Shown: positions 1 to 11,301 of the stretch, one piece after another
Layout of the letters: every line of letters starts with the position of its first letter
Position numbering within the stretch: the stretch's first letter is position 1
Notes under the pieces: generated by a model
Told to the model about the DNA's origin: nothing
Databases searched by the model: none
What the model saw: the letters and a program-made list of their open reading frames with translations, nothing else
Translations under genes and position numbers: made by a program
Source of the DNA: Furcasterigmium furcatum
Lineage: Eukaryota; Ascomycota; Sordariomycetes; Glomerellales; Plectosphaerellaceae
DNA length: 64,000 bases
Assembly: GCA_001599815.1 (NCBI GenBank)
Contig: BCIA01000001.1
Coordinates: 3,414,934 to 3,478,933, forward strand
Direction of reading: 5' to 3'

Positions 1-1265
1 GTGCCGTCGCGGGAGCGGGTGTCGCAGGCGTAGCCGGTGGCGGCGTTCTGCTGGCCGCCGCGGGAGTGGTGCTGGTGGCCGGCGAGGAGGGAGGTGGCGA
101 TGCCGTAGTCGAACTCGAGCTCGACGTGGCCGTCGGTCGGGGTGTACTCGGACTTCCAGCCCTCGTAGATGTGCTTCTCGCCGAGGACGCGCATGTCGTT
201 GCGCGGGGTGCCCTTGCCGGCGGCGGTGTTGGCGGAGCCGTCCGGGTTGGTGGCCGCGGCGGGCGTGTGCTTCTTGCACGCGGGCGCGATGGTCTTGACG
301 GTCTCCTCGAGGCGCCAGGTGATCTTCTTGAGCTTCCAGTACTCGATGGTCTTGCTCTGGGCGTTGATGCCCGTGAGGCCGTCCAGGCGCAGCGAGACCT
401 TGTGGTCGTTGCCGGTGGGGTGGATGATCTGGTCGTAGTGGGCGCCGGCCTTGATGTTGGTGGGCGGGAAGACGCGCACGGAGTGGTGAGGGGTGTCGGC
501 CGTGGGCAGGGAGCGCTTGACCTCGAAGTGGCGCAGCATCTTGATGGGGATGTTGGAGACCTTGGGGTTCAGCCTGGCGGCGGGGGGCAGCGTGACGTCG
601 GCCTTGAACTCGTAGCTGATGTTGACGAGCGGCGTGTCCATGGCGGCCGGGAGGTGGCCCTCGAGCAGGATGGAGAAGGGGAACTGGTGGCGGCCCTTCT
701 TGAGCGTCGTGGGGTGTGTGAGGAACGTCCAGCGCTTGAGCTCCGTGTACTGGTCGGCGCAGTCGGCGCAGTGCGCCGTGAACGGCCTCTTCTGGTGGAC
801 GTGGATGTGCAGGACGGCGCCGAAGCTCTCAATCTCGAGCTTCTCGTCCTTGACGTCGAGGAACATCTGGCCGGACACCAATGCGCCGGAGGAGGACTCG
901 GCATCGCCGAAGAAGACGATGGGCGGGCTCTCGAGCTTCCAGTCGAGGCCGGCATGGGGGTTCTCGTGCTGCTCCTTGCTGCGGCCGAAGGGCAGCGACA
1001 GGCGGTTCAGGGCGTGCTTCTCCTTCTTCTCGGACTTCTCCTTCTTCTCCTTCTTGGGCTCCTTGGCCTCCTTCTTCATGGTGATCTGAGGGAACGACTC
1101 CGCGGAGTACATCCGGTGGTAGGGGATTTCGTCATCCGAGACGTCTGTGGATGAGGAGCGTCTGCCGCCCGAGCGCCGCCTTGGGTTCTCGGGGCGGACG
1201 GAGGTCTTTAGTGTGGCCGAGAATCCTGTAGACTGGCGCAGGAAGTCTGCGACCCTGTGTGGCAT
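1..1265 (-). CDS. Arrestin-like protein of the LDB19 type (3' end outside window)
   Basis: The minus-strand frame is open from an ATG at 1265 to the window edge, giving at least 421 residues, so the C-terminus is missing. After a Ser/Arg-rich leader and a Lys/Glu-rich stretch (about residues 63-83) comes an arrestin-type beta region. It holds DWKLESPPIVFFGDAESSSG, a conserved CADCADQY segment and a RWTFLTHP strand, which I associate with the fungal LDB19 arrestin N-domain. Family members are adaptors that bring the Rsp5-type ubiquitin ligase to plasma-membrane transporters. The PY motifs expected in the C-terminal part would lie outside the window. No intron is needed in the visible part. The start is the first ATG of the open frame. 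Family is fairly sure; the specific cargo cannot be told. Confidence 0.85.
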   Translation of the reverse strand, partial: MPHRVADFLRQSTGFSATLKTSVRPENPRRRSGGRRSSSTDVSDDEIPYHRMYSAESFPQITMKKEAKEPKKEKKEKSEKKEKHALNRLSLPFGRSKEQHENPHAGLDWKLESPPIVFFGDAESSSGALVSGQMFLDVKDEKLEIESFGAVLHIHVHQKRPFTAHCADCADQYTELKRWTFLTHPTTLKKGRHQFPFSILLEGHLPAAMDTPLVNISYEFKADVTLPPAARLNPKVSNIPIKMLRHFEVKRSLPTADTPHHSVRVFPPTNIKAGAHYDQIIHPTGNDHKVSLRLDGLTGINAQSKTIEYWKLKKITWRLEETVKTIAPACKKHTPAAATNPDGSANTAAGKGTPRNDMRVLGEKHIYEGWKSEYTPTDGHVELEFDYGIATSLLAGHQHHSRGGQQNAATGYACDTRSRDG

Positions 1266-4200
1266 GGTGGAGGTGGTGTGTGTATGTGTGTGTGGTGGCT
1301 GTCTTGTTGACTTGGGTCCCGGTTCTGGTGTAAGAGGCGGAGGTAGTATATGTAGTATGCACTCAGGTAGTAACCAAGTTCTGAGATGGCTGCTTCCCCG
1401 GATTTTCGACTGGGGCCCGGCTCAAATATGATGTGATGTGGCGCCCGCTCTGTTCCTCTTCTGAACCAGGTTCAATGCCTGGTCTGCTCCACCGGCAAGC
1501 AAATTCTTGCCCTGGAGGCTCGTCCCTGGGACCCGGATGGCGTAGCCTGGGGTAATCCGGGAACAGGGCTGGCCGGACCGGGAGAGCTGCAGCAGGCCCA
1601 AAGAGGGGCTGGTGGGCTGGTTGCTGGGTGTCGGTGTAGGGTGAGGTGCTCAGCTGACCACGAGAGGGCCGCAGGAGGACTCCTTGTGAAGAGGGTTTGC
1701 GTCCGTTGGAGGAGTATGTGCGCGAGGAGTCAGGCCAAGACCCATCCACGACGCTAAGTCTTTCTTTCTGGCGGTTCTGCGGGGTACAGGCGTTGGCGAT
1801 GGTTCTAACCCCTTTTCCCTGCTGGGTGGTGTGGTGTCCTTGTGATCAGGGCTGAGGAGGCGGCGGAGGCGGGGTTGATGATGTTTGGCTGCCCCTCAGA
1901 CGATGTATTCTGTCGGGGATGTGTTTGCTCGAGTCGCAATGGCGAGATGTGCGTGTCGGTCAGGGGGGAAGCGGAGGGCCCTTTTTGTTCTTCTCGCTCT
2001 CGACCGGATGCGGGTTCCGGTGGGTGCTGGCGGTGCTGGTGGTGCTGGTCGCGCAGGGAGTGAGGCTTCCGTGTAAGTCGAGACTTCGGGGAGGAGGGGC
2101 GCGCTAAGTCGGCCGAACAGGGCGCTGGGGGGTGCTGTATTAGTCGCTGGTATTATGTACGATGCGTGTCGTAAAGGTCGTGATGCAGGAAGCCCGCGAG
2201 CTGGCTCAGATCTGGCAGAAATCGGTCGAGGAGAGATGGAGGAGACACATTTCACGAGACGAGGTCGGAGAGCACGACATTCTTTTTTAGTATCGGCCTT
2301 CGTGTCGGCAGCTCGCGATGCTTCCAGCATTCGATGGTGTAATTATGTGTCATGAATTGCCTCTGACGGCACTCCCGCTCCACAAAGTGCTTGCGCCAGA
2401 CTCGCGACACGGTCACGTTCAGGGCTGGGCCACAGGGCAGAGTCGCTACTGGAACAGGGCCTTCAGCCTGTCTGGTGAGCCCCTCGAGGCCATGTGCCCT
2501 ACCGATCCGCAGGGATCAGAGCATCAGGGAATGGCCGGTCTCCCGTTGCCGTCTTCTAGACGGATCTCTGCCTGCGAGCGAGCACGTCCCCCGGGATGAT
2601 CTGGCACTCTGCGTCGGTTGACAGGGCCAGGCATGACTGACAAAGCGACAACCCGGCTGGACCTCCGACTCGGAGATGGCTCGGCCTGCGATGGCATCCA
2701 TCCATGGCTGACTGACACTGACACCGACACCGACCCCTGGCTGGCGCCCATGAGGTGATCTGGATTCTTGCGTGTGGTGTGATGCAATGGCTGACCGCAT
2801 GGCGCAATTGAGAAGGAATACCGTGTCCTGGGCCTGCCCATCACTGTATCCCATTGTTTGTGTCTTGCTGATCTTCAGTGAGACAACCGCTGCCGCCGTC
2901 GAGTCCAGGCCTCGATCTACCCGTTCCCGGATTTTAGGGGTCCTGTCGCACTGGGCTGCCCCGAAGACAGAAGGCAAAGTAGCCCCCCCCCTCTTGACTC
3001 ATATTCCCCGAGGCGCCATCACCGACTCAGGCCTAACGTGAAGATATTTTCTTCGCGCCCCAGGCTCGGGGCTCCACGGCGCTCAGATCAAGAAGGCGAC
3101 GGATGGGGGGGAAACAAAAAACGTGCCAGAACGATGCGGCCACGGAGCTCCGCCCGTTCACAATGCGGTTCTCTGGAAGCCAAGGAGCCAGAAATCTTCC
3201 AGTCATGAGATCTCTTGCGTGCAGGCTAAGACCCCTGTCTCCCGCCCTGGACCAGGCCGCATCCCAGCCAAACAGAGTTTTTCTCTTACGTTTGCGGCTT
3301 GGCGGCTTCACTGCCTTGGGGCGCGTTTGGCGGGCAATGTCGACGGCCAGATCGTGAAGATGCCGACAGCCTAACGGGCACACCCCCTTCAGGCACGCCA
3401 TGTCAGCGCAATGCCAGTTTCGGAAGCTGGCGCGCAACGGTCTGCTTGTTCCCGCGGTTTCAGGGCCGCAAACCACGAGTTGCGGTCACAATGCCATCTT
3501 TCACAGCAGGACAGATTCGACGAAGGGCTTGGTCGACGGACGCCCATCCTTGTCGAGGCTTAACTGTATCGGGATAGCAACTGGCACCCCTTGCAGCACC
3601 CAAGACGAGATCCTTCCCCAGAAAATGATGTCAGCAAAGCCATCGGCTTCCATGGTCGAGAGGGGCAGCCTGAGGGGAAGCAAAGCCCAGCTCACCGAAA
3701 GGCCTTGTCACTCGTCAGGGCCTTTCGGTCAGGTCAGGTCAGTTTAAGCCAGGCCAGGGCGCGGGACCGGGAACGGACGCCGCCTCGCAAAGCCAATTGC
3801 GTGCGCATCGCCGATGCCGTTTCCCGGAAACTGGTTTCTGGCGGCGCTGACTACGACCGGGAACACGCTGTGCGACATGGCGGGCACCGGTGGCGCAACC
3901 AGTTCGTCGAGTCCAATCGAGGAGAGTGAGAGTCACACATGGCAGCACGCAACAAAGCAACAATGATCGTGTCAATGCGTCAGAGGGTAACGGGCATCAT
4001 CTGACATCCGTAGCGGTGCACAAGTAACTGCATTGAGTTTGCTTCGGCAGAAGCTCGTCGTGTTGCATTTCCCCGCAATGAATGAGAAAAGAGCAGCTGA
4101 TCTGTCCCAGCTGATCATGACGACAATGGCTATGGCAGGCGAGTCGAGGATAATAATGGGGGATCTCCGCGGTCCGCGGGGTGGGCAATTGATTGGACAG

Positions 4201-5622
4201 CCGACGCTAGAAGGCTTCCAGAAGAGCGCCGCTCACCGAGACTCACCGAGTCCCGGTCGCACACCGACACAAACGTGCCAAGAGATATCCGCGAACATCG
4301 CCAACCTCGTTGACATCAACCCATCTTGTCATACATATCAGCCCGATCGTCAGCCGATCTAAAGACTCTTCCCGCTAGTCGATAGTTTATTGAGCTTTAG
4401 GTATCGGACCCAGAAGAATGACTTCAGCTACCCACACCAGCCTCCACCTCTTACATGATATCATCCCGCGCCGCCGTCCTTCACGGAGTCATACTCCGGC
4501 GTGAACGGAAAGCCAGCAGTCGGCTGTCACCTTCGGGAGAGGAAACATACACCCAGCCGAAACGGTCGTGAGGAAAAAGGACCCTGGATCGTCCCTCCCT
4601 CCGCCCTCCTGTCTCTCCCGCGCGCCGCCTCACCGCCGGCAACCCATCCTCGTCCCAAAACGTGCCCATCGTGAACGTGCCTGGCCCTTAGCCCCCGGTC
4701 GCCATCCGACCTTCGGCCACCGGCAGTCGTACCAGCTTCACCCTCTCGGGCCCGGCCGCCGGCCAACCGCGGGCGAGACCGCCACAGGCCCTGTTTCCAT
4801 TACGCGATAACATCCACCCGGGGACCCTGCATGGCAAGTCTGGACTCTTTTCTGCCTCCGGCGCACGCACGTTCCCGCCCGAGACGGGCCATCGATGGCC
4901 TGTAGCTTATACAGTCGCCCGGCACTGTGTTCAGGGATGAAAGCTTGTCTCCGTGGGCCGGGCTGACGTTTTGGGTGCGCGGCGCTGATGCAATCCCGGT
5001 CTGAGGTCGGATCACCTTCTGGTTCGGCGCTGGCACGCTCGCCTGCGGCGGAGCCCCGGCGCGCTCGCATCATCGGCGATTTGGGCTGGACTCTCTTGGC
5101 CGGTGGTCGGGGATCGTGACATCCGGTCCGTTTCGGGCTTCGTGTCTGCATCCGGTCCTCGTAAGGGGGGGAGGAGACTGGAAATGAGCTGCCCACGGGC
5201 GCGTGGAAGGGATTTCCCGTCCACTTGGGCGAGATTGGCCCCCTTCCTTCGGTGATGAGGCCGAGTCTATAAGTACAATGTTACTGATTGATACATGGTG
5301 CTCCCGTCGACTACCGTCGCGCGTCAGGCTGGCTGAGAAACGGTGTCTCGAGATGACCGCGTTTTCTACGGGAAGACATGTTGCGCACAAGATCATGGCC
5401 ATCATATCATGGATTCTATCTGCATAACAACCAGTCCTCTTCCCTCCCGAAACTGACATGTCACACTCAGACCGGAAGCCCAGCAGCCCAGCAGCCCAGA
5501 ACTGCCGGTCACGGCAACCGTTGGCCGTCCGGCTCCCAGCCTCCCACCACCCCGGACAACGCCGAAACTGGTGATATTATGAACCCATTTCGCAAGTGGA
5601 GCGCAACCACCACCTCCTCCCA
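1266..5622. other. Gene-free stretch of 4.3 kb
   Basis: It holds the promoter and leader of the arrestin-like gene on the left, with a short GT-rich microsatellite at 1276-1300, and the 3' flank of the P450 on the right. The open frames here are short, overlap on both strands and lack recognisable domains. Small simple repeats occur at 2713-2735 (GACACC type) and 3728-3742 (AGGTC type). I see no convincing gene. Confidence 0.6.
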
Positions 5623-7354
5623 TCACTTTTCTGATCCTTGGTCTCGTGGTGTCATGTGGACCATCAGGGGAGGCTTCTCCCAGAAGTTGAAGACCTTCTG
5701 GTCGAGCCACTGCCGGCTCTCCTCGGCGAGCGTCATGTCGAAGTTCCATACCAGGCGAGCGATGATCACCCGCATCTCGAGATACGCCAGGCTGGTCAAC
5801 AGTCAGCCACATTCTACAGTCAAAACGATGGATGGATGGACTTGCTTCCTCCCCAGGCAGTTCCGCGGCCCGACCTGAAACGGCTGCACGGCGTCGAGTT
5901 TGTCCTGCGCGTACTCGGGGTCCTGCAGCCACCGTTCCGGACGGAACTCAAACGGCTCCTTGAAATTTTTCTCGCTGTGGTAGACGGACCAGTGGTGGAT
6001 ACCGCAGATGGTCTTTTTGTCAGGCCCAGCGGCGCAGTCAGCTGGAGATCCTTCACGATATTTGGTTCTATGCAGGGGGGGGCCGTTCGACTCACGTCCT
6101 GAGGGATGAAGTGCCCGGAAACCTGTGCGCCACCCTTGGGGGACAGCCTGGGAAGACCGAGGGGAACGGGAGGGTACATCCTCAAAGCCTCGTCCAGGCA
6201 GGCGAACATGTAGGTCAGCTTGTTAACGGATGTCAGGTCGATCTCGCCCTCTGCCTGGAACGTGGTCCGGACTTCCTCGGTGAGCTTCTTCAACGTTTCC
6301 GGGCGCTGAAGGAGGAGGAAGGTCACGCCGGAAAGGAGTGTTGCCGTGGTTTCCGAGCCTGCGATGATCAGCACGCCGCAGTTCGCCTGGATCTGCTCGA
6401 GGCTGATGTTCTGTTCACTCGTCAGTACATCCAGCGCCAAAGACTCGGAGCACTGCGTCGCGTACCCATTCATCTTTCCTCCGCAACAGGCCCTCGACCA
6501 GATCAGGTCTTTCATTGCCGATCTCGATCCGCCTCAAGAGCTTCTCCATGGTCATCTCCTCATGCTCCTTCATGTGCTGCTGAGCCTTCGGGGAAGACAT
6601 CAGCTTGATAATCAACCTCCGCAGAAGAGGGTAGAACGTCGCGGTCTGCAGGACGACGGCCAGCTTGGTCGTCGAGAAGATCATCTTCACCCAGGGATGG
6701 TAGTCCGAGTTCTCGAGGCAGCCGAACGACTCCCCGAACGACAGGTCGCCGATGATGTCGAACGTGGTGTAGTTGTACCACGAGCTCAGGTCCACGGGCC
6801 CGGTGCTGTGCTTCTCGTGCATCCGCTGGATCAGCAGGTCGATATACTTCATGATGAGCGGCTGCTGCTCGCGCAGGCTGCGGTCGCTGAACCCGTGGGA
6901 CAGAAGGCGCCGGAGCATCGCGTGCTCCTGGCCCAGGGCGCCCACGACGTTGTTGGGCGCGTCGATCGGGTTGTAGAACGGCTGGAACTTTTCGAACTCC
7001 CCGCGGTCGTTGCTCTTACCGCGGTGGCCCATGATTTCCTTCCAGGCCTCCGGGTTCGCGAACGCCAGTTCGTTCGGCGCGATGCGGACGACGTCGCCGT
7101 ACTGCTTGTGCAGCTCCAGCATGTCGAAGACGAGCACGCCTTGGATGATCTTGTAGTCATGGAGGAGACGAGTCGCCCGCATCCAGAACGGGCCCGGGAA
7201 GCGCCGCAGCGGGTGGAAGAAGATGTTGTAGACGATGTTCGCGCCAAGGTAGAAGACGACCTGGCAGCTGGTTAGTCGATGGGCTTGCTACAGCTTGAAG
7301 AAGACGGACAAGGGCAGAGCCTGCCGCAAGAATGCGGAATACTCCGAGAGCCAT
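5623..7354 (-). CDS. Cytochrome P450 monooxygenase, five exons
   Basis: Exons on the minus strand: 7354-7310, 7260-6466, 6410-6096, 6012-5846, 5791-5623, coding for 496 residues. The N-terminus is a membrane anchor followed by the proline hinge HPLRRFPGP. The I-helix shows AGSETT near residue 297, the K-helix ExxR is EALR (354-357), and the heme loop FQVGPRNCLG carries Cys437 as the iron ligand. These are the hallmarks of a microsomal class II P450 that uses a separate reductase. Overall it resembles fungal isotrichodermin C-15 hydroxylase-like P450s, but the substrate is unknown and no biosynthetic backbone enzyme is nearby. Intron 1 (49 nt) is the least certain; its branch site GACTAAC is perfect. 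The last intron (5845-5792) appears to be GC-AG with donor GCAAGT. No inactivating change is seen. Confidence 0.9.
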
Positions 7355-8445
7355 GATGCTAGTAAGTCCGACTCGGACGTTGGGTTCACCACCACGAGGA
7401 AGTATCAAATCGGTGTTCTTCCGCCGGGGCTTGCGATTCTTGGTAAAGCTTGAATGTCGGCAGCGATGAGCTACTCTTGATTGGGAAGAGGTGTGTGCCA
7501 GGATGTCAGGCGGCTCAAGAGAAGCTGAAATGCCGGGCGCCCGTCTTCATATTGAATCTTCTGGCATCGCATCCGCTGCACCGATGCAGATTTCCAGGCG
7601 TCGGGCTCGTGATGATCTCCGGACGTTGCAGATCTCGGGCTCTACATTCCCCCGGTCCTGCCCGTTAATCATATCAACCTCGTTCCCTTGCGACGTCCAT
7701 CGTTACAGTGAAAGCGGGCAGAGCAGATCCAGATAAAGGCACACTCGCAGCGCAAGGGTGTCCAGCAGGTCAACAGCTATCCATTCGCTCTGAGCGCTTT
7801 CATGTCCGCTTCGCTTGGATAATGATGCAACAGCAGAGCGGGGCGATGCAGCGCTGTCCGATTCCTTCTGAGGTTGTCCATGCGAGCTCGAATCCGAACC
7901 CGAAACCGAACCCGAGACCTTGTTCCCCGCCGCCAAAACACCACAACAGCATGACGACAAGGCCGACGTAAGTATGAGGCTCAGGGTTAAGCTGGCGTTT
8001 CTACCAGCGTCATATATCTACCGAAGTCCATGCTAAATTGACCGCGCGTACGTGCTAGGCACATGGCCAATGGGCTGCTGGTGCGCAAATTTGCTCAGAA
8101 TCCTCAAAATCCTGTGCCCCCAGTTCCCAACACCGAATGCTGTCGGTGCTTTTGCACACGGTTCGGCAGGCGATCCTATATGTGCTTTAGCATAACGCAC
8201 GTCACAACCAAATCACCCCCCGGCAAGCTGCGACTGTTGAGAACACACAGGGCGATTCGTTCTTCTAGGCTCATGAGACCTTCACATGCACGATGAGCCG
8301 CTCAAAGTTGATTGACATGACAACTGCTGCTTGGAAAATGTCACCCCGACTGGTACAGAAACGTGACATGCCACGCTTCATTGCACGTGATCTAGTCCTC
8401 GCGTGACTTTCTTCATTGCTGGAAGTTCTCTGGGAACCTGGCCTC
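7355..8445. other. Intergenic, 1.1 kb
   Basis: Promoter of the P450 on the left and 3' flank of a small gene on the right. A short Pro/Asn simple repeat (AACCCG type) lies near 7890-7915. No gene seen. Confidence 0.6.
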
Positions 8446-8931
8446 CTAGTATGCCATGATCCTGTCCTCGAGCATCCCAAGCTCCCTCCTCTCCTCCTCC
8501 AGGGCCGCGGCCCAATCGTCCCACCTGGCCTGGTCATCAGTTCCCGAGATAGTCCCGCGCTGTCTCTCGAGCGTTGCCAGCCCCGCTGCATAACCATCGA
8601 GGAGACCGTCCATCAGAACCTCCGCATGCCGGACCACCGCGTCTGCCAAATCTTGGGCCTGGCCGGCCGGGTGGACCGGCATGATGGGCGGCACGGGGCG
8701 GGGCGCAAGCACGGGCAGATTGGCGCCGGCAGCAGGGACACTGGCGGGCTGGACGGGCTGCCATCATCCTCATGTTAGCATTCAAGGCAATGTGCCGTTA
8801 CTTGGATGTGCACACACCTGCTGCTGGGTCTGGTTGTTGTTCTGGACAGTGCCTCCCACGCTGGCATTCTGCTGGTTGGCCGCAACACCGGGCGTGAAGG
8901 TGTCAGGATGCTGCTGGGCTTGATCGGACAT
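8446..8931 (-). CDS. Small uncharacterised protein, 141 residues
   Basis: Two exons, 8931-8818 and 8757-8446, joined across a 60-nt intron with donor GTGTGT and acceptor GGCAG; the frame is preserved. An AG closer to the branch point (8769) would break the frame, so the later AG was chosen. The first 40 residues are rich in Gln and Asn, a Pro-rich linker (PRPVPPIMPVHP) follows, and the last 70 residues look helical with an acidic/basic run (ALEEERREL) that could form a coiled coil. No signal peptide or membrane segment is visible. I do not recognise a family. The clean splice signals and the compositional contrast with the flanks argue that it is real. Confidence 0.6.
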
Positions 8932-8942
8932 TTTGAAGGCGG

Positions 8943-9095
8943 CTGTGAACAGTGTTTTGGGAGGAGATGATGAAAAGTGTATGAGCGAGACTGTGAGCAG
9001 TGTGCTCGAAGGTGCTGTAAACTGTCTGCTTCAGGGAGGCCGCGAACCGTGAACTTGAGGAAGACTGTGGACTCGGAGGAGACTGTGAACAGTGT
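8943..9095. repeat. Three spaced copies of CTGTGARCAGTGT
   Basis: Copies lie at 8943-8955, 8991-9003 (one mismatch) and 9083-9095, with weaker relatives between them. The core CTGT-GA-ACAG is nearly palindromic. They sit within 165 nt upstream of the ATG at 8931, in the leader or promoter of the 141-residue protein gene. They may be protein-binding sites or a decayed minisatellite. Confidence 0.6.
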
Positions 9096-9916
9096 GGTTG
9101 AAAGAGGAATGCGTGTCTCCAAAGATTGAAGTGTACAGGCGCTCTACGGTATCCGGAGGAGCTGGGCGGCCTGATGGGTCGACAGCTGAGAGGAGCACTG
9201 TTTTTGAGCCCGGGTGGTCCAGGAGAAGAAAAGAAAGATGGTCGAGGGAAAGTATAAAGCCAGGAGAAACAAACATGTGCAGCAACAACGCGTTCACCGA
9301 TAACAGGCTGCTGGTTGATAACAAGGCGAAAAGGGGCTAGCGCGGCAGAAGCACCACGTGGTAATGGTATCCATGGCATGAATGGAAGGTCCGAAGTTGC
9401 CAAACTGACAGCCGCTCCTTATTAGGACATTGTTCTCTTGATTGATGCATCGCATCCATAGATGAGGCCACTAATCGGCTGTAAAGCGGACTCAGGGGAA
9501 GCTCTGGACACTCTGTTCCTCCTGGCATTGATCTTGATTTTGTCGTCTTTGACTCTGGGCAAACCGCCCTTCATGCTCTCCTGGTATGAAATTTCAATGG
9601 CAAGTCCGCCCTTTCCAAAGAGACACGGCAAAGAATAGGTCATGGGCACGTGCAGCAAAGGTCGTCAGGTCAAGAACGAGCTTTCCAGAGAGAGGGAGAT
9701 TGGCATGCTCTCTCGGAGAGACACGGATGTTAGTTAGGTTCAATGCGCCTATTCAGAAAAGCCAAGCAAACTCTTCTATTAGTACACCTGATATGACTCT
9801 GAACCTGATTACTCAGTCACTCGCCTGCAGGAGGACAACTGATAGCCTGAGTGAGTCGCTCGATCGGGAGCGGCTTGTTGTGACACACCTCGGCAACGAA
9901 AGTTTTAAGTCCAACA

Positions 9917-9926
9917 TATATATAAA
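9917..9926 (+). promoter_or_regulatory. TATA box
   Basis: TATATATAAA on the plus strand, about 310 nt upstream of the ATG at 10237 with a pyrimidine-rich leader between. This fits a plus-strand transcript for the 169-residue ORF. Confidence 0.45.
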
Positions 9927-10236
9927 CCTTGAGCCAACCTGAGTTCCAGTCCTCTCTTGACTTCAACAACCAGCACCACCAAGATCTGGCCGTCCTCTAT
10001 CTACGGCTTCACTACCTCACCTCTTGCTTCGCGCTACAGGCCGCCTACCTCCTCTTGATTTGCCCTTACTGCTTTCTTATACTGCTCATCCCTTTGAAAT
10101 ATTGGGAGGACGCATTTCACGTCGTGAAAACGAATTCCTTCTAGCACGATCTCGACCTTGCTTAGTTGTCACGGCACAACCAGCCTCGCAATATCACAGC
10201 CTCCAACACGACGTGAAGCCCGAACTCAAGAACAAG

Positions 10237-10746
10237 ATGAAGGGCAAGAACGACACCCACACCGGCGAATCTAGTACCACCAAGCCGGGTGACCTCGACA
10301 AAGACGCCAAGAATAAGGCCACGGTGTGGGAGATGCTAAACAAGATCAGGGCCTTCGAGGCCGAGGTTGTGGCGACGAAGAAAGCGATTGACGATATCGA
10401 GGAGCACCAAGCTGAGATGTCTCGTCAAGACCTGGAGGAAAAAATCGCCAAGATTCGGGTCACGTTCAAGACCCAGCTGGCCATCTACGACAGTATCTTG
10501 ACCAGCGAAACCCGTATCCTCAAAGATGTCGTAGCGGACATCGCCAGCAGCAACAAGGACATATACGATTCCGCGCTCAAGGCCGAAGCTTTGAGGCTCA
10601 TGACGAATGCTCCTATCATCAAACTCGGCTTTGGCAATGGTGAACTGAGCAACATCAAGGCCAGCGTCCAGTCGCTACATGACGCGACTCTGTTCTCCAG
10701 CCAGAACTGCGATCTGGTGAGGCGCACTCTCGACGAACACTTCTAA
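10237..10746 (+). CDS. Uncharacterised helical protein, 169 residues
   Basis: A single exon from the first ATG of the frame to TAA. The frame stays open upstream without an ATG, so this start is preferred. The first 28 residues are polar and Lys-rich. The rest alternates charged and hydrophobic residues in long predicted helices, including an acidic heptad-like stretch (about 42-85), so a coiled coil is likely. No signal peptide, membrane segment or catalytic motif is seen. A TATA box and a CT-rich leader lie upstream. I do not recognise the family. Codon choice (many AAG, ATC, GCC) is that of a genuine fungal gene. Confidence 0.65.
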   Translation: MKGKNDTHTGESSTTKPGDLDKDAKNKATVWEMLNKIRAFEAEVVATKKAIDDIEEHQAEMSRQDLEEKIAKIRVTFKTQLAIYDSILTSETRILKDVVADIASSNKDIYDSALKAEALRLMTNAPIIKLGFGNGELSNIKASVQSLHDATLFSSQNCDLVRRTLDEHF

Positions 10747-11301
10747 GCTCGGAATTCCGAAGCCGCGTCTCGAAAATATCTCGATATATCCAGAGCGTTT
10801 TCAGCAGCACGCGGGCGGGGTTAGGGTGCAATACAAGGGGTTTCGGGGGGAATTTTGCTGGTTTCGCGGAGAAGGGTGTCATCTAGCCCCTGGCATGGGC
10901 GGGCAGTCATGGGGCGATTCTCACGACCGGGTTGGTGTCTTGGGACTCGGGGAGCGCAAAAAATTCACAGAGGATCGGTTTCAGTCGGAGGACATCGTTT
11001 TCAAGGGTCAGCCGTTGATTTCGCCCCTTCGCCTCGTTGCTGGTACATGGGAAATAAATCTCTTGCACGCTCACAACTCGCACCAAAGGTGATGCGGTCA
11101 CAGATCACAAGGTGATGGGATCTTGTTTCGACTACGCTTACTGTTGTCATCACAGCAAGCCATTATATATTTTTGCCTCCCGGAGAAGGTCTTCGAGTGT
11201 CCAAGCAGCCAACGCTGTCGTCCATGCATCATCACCGCCAAACGCCATGCCGCTCAAACACACCGAACTCATTCCTCCCCGACGACGCCAGCCACATCCG
11301 C
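10747..11301. other. Intergenic, 0.55 kb, convergent 3' flanks
   Basis: Lies between the 3' ends of the 169-residue gene and the M28 aminopeptidase gene. Nothing recognisable. Confidence 0.6.

Larger units (their letters stand above)
8932..10236. other. Intergenic, 1.3 kb
   Basis: Upstream region shared by a minus-strand gene on the left and a plus-strand gene on the right. It holds the CTGTGAACAGTGT repeats at 8943-9095 and a TATA box near 9917. No gene seen. Confidence 0.6.

Noticed and set aside
66..1154. 362-codon plus-strand open frame
   Set aside because: It is antisense to the arrestin-like gene. Its Val/Leu/Gly-rich product and GTG start come from GC-rich codons read backwards.
1458..1486. 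tRNA T-arm-like stem CCAGG-TTCAATG-CCTGG
   Set aside because: No matching acceptor stem or A-box lies upstream, the loop's last base breaks the consensus, and no cloverleaf can be drawn.
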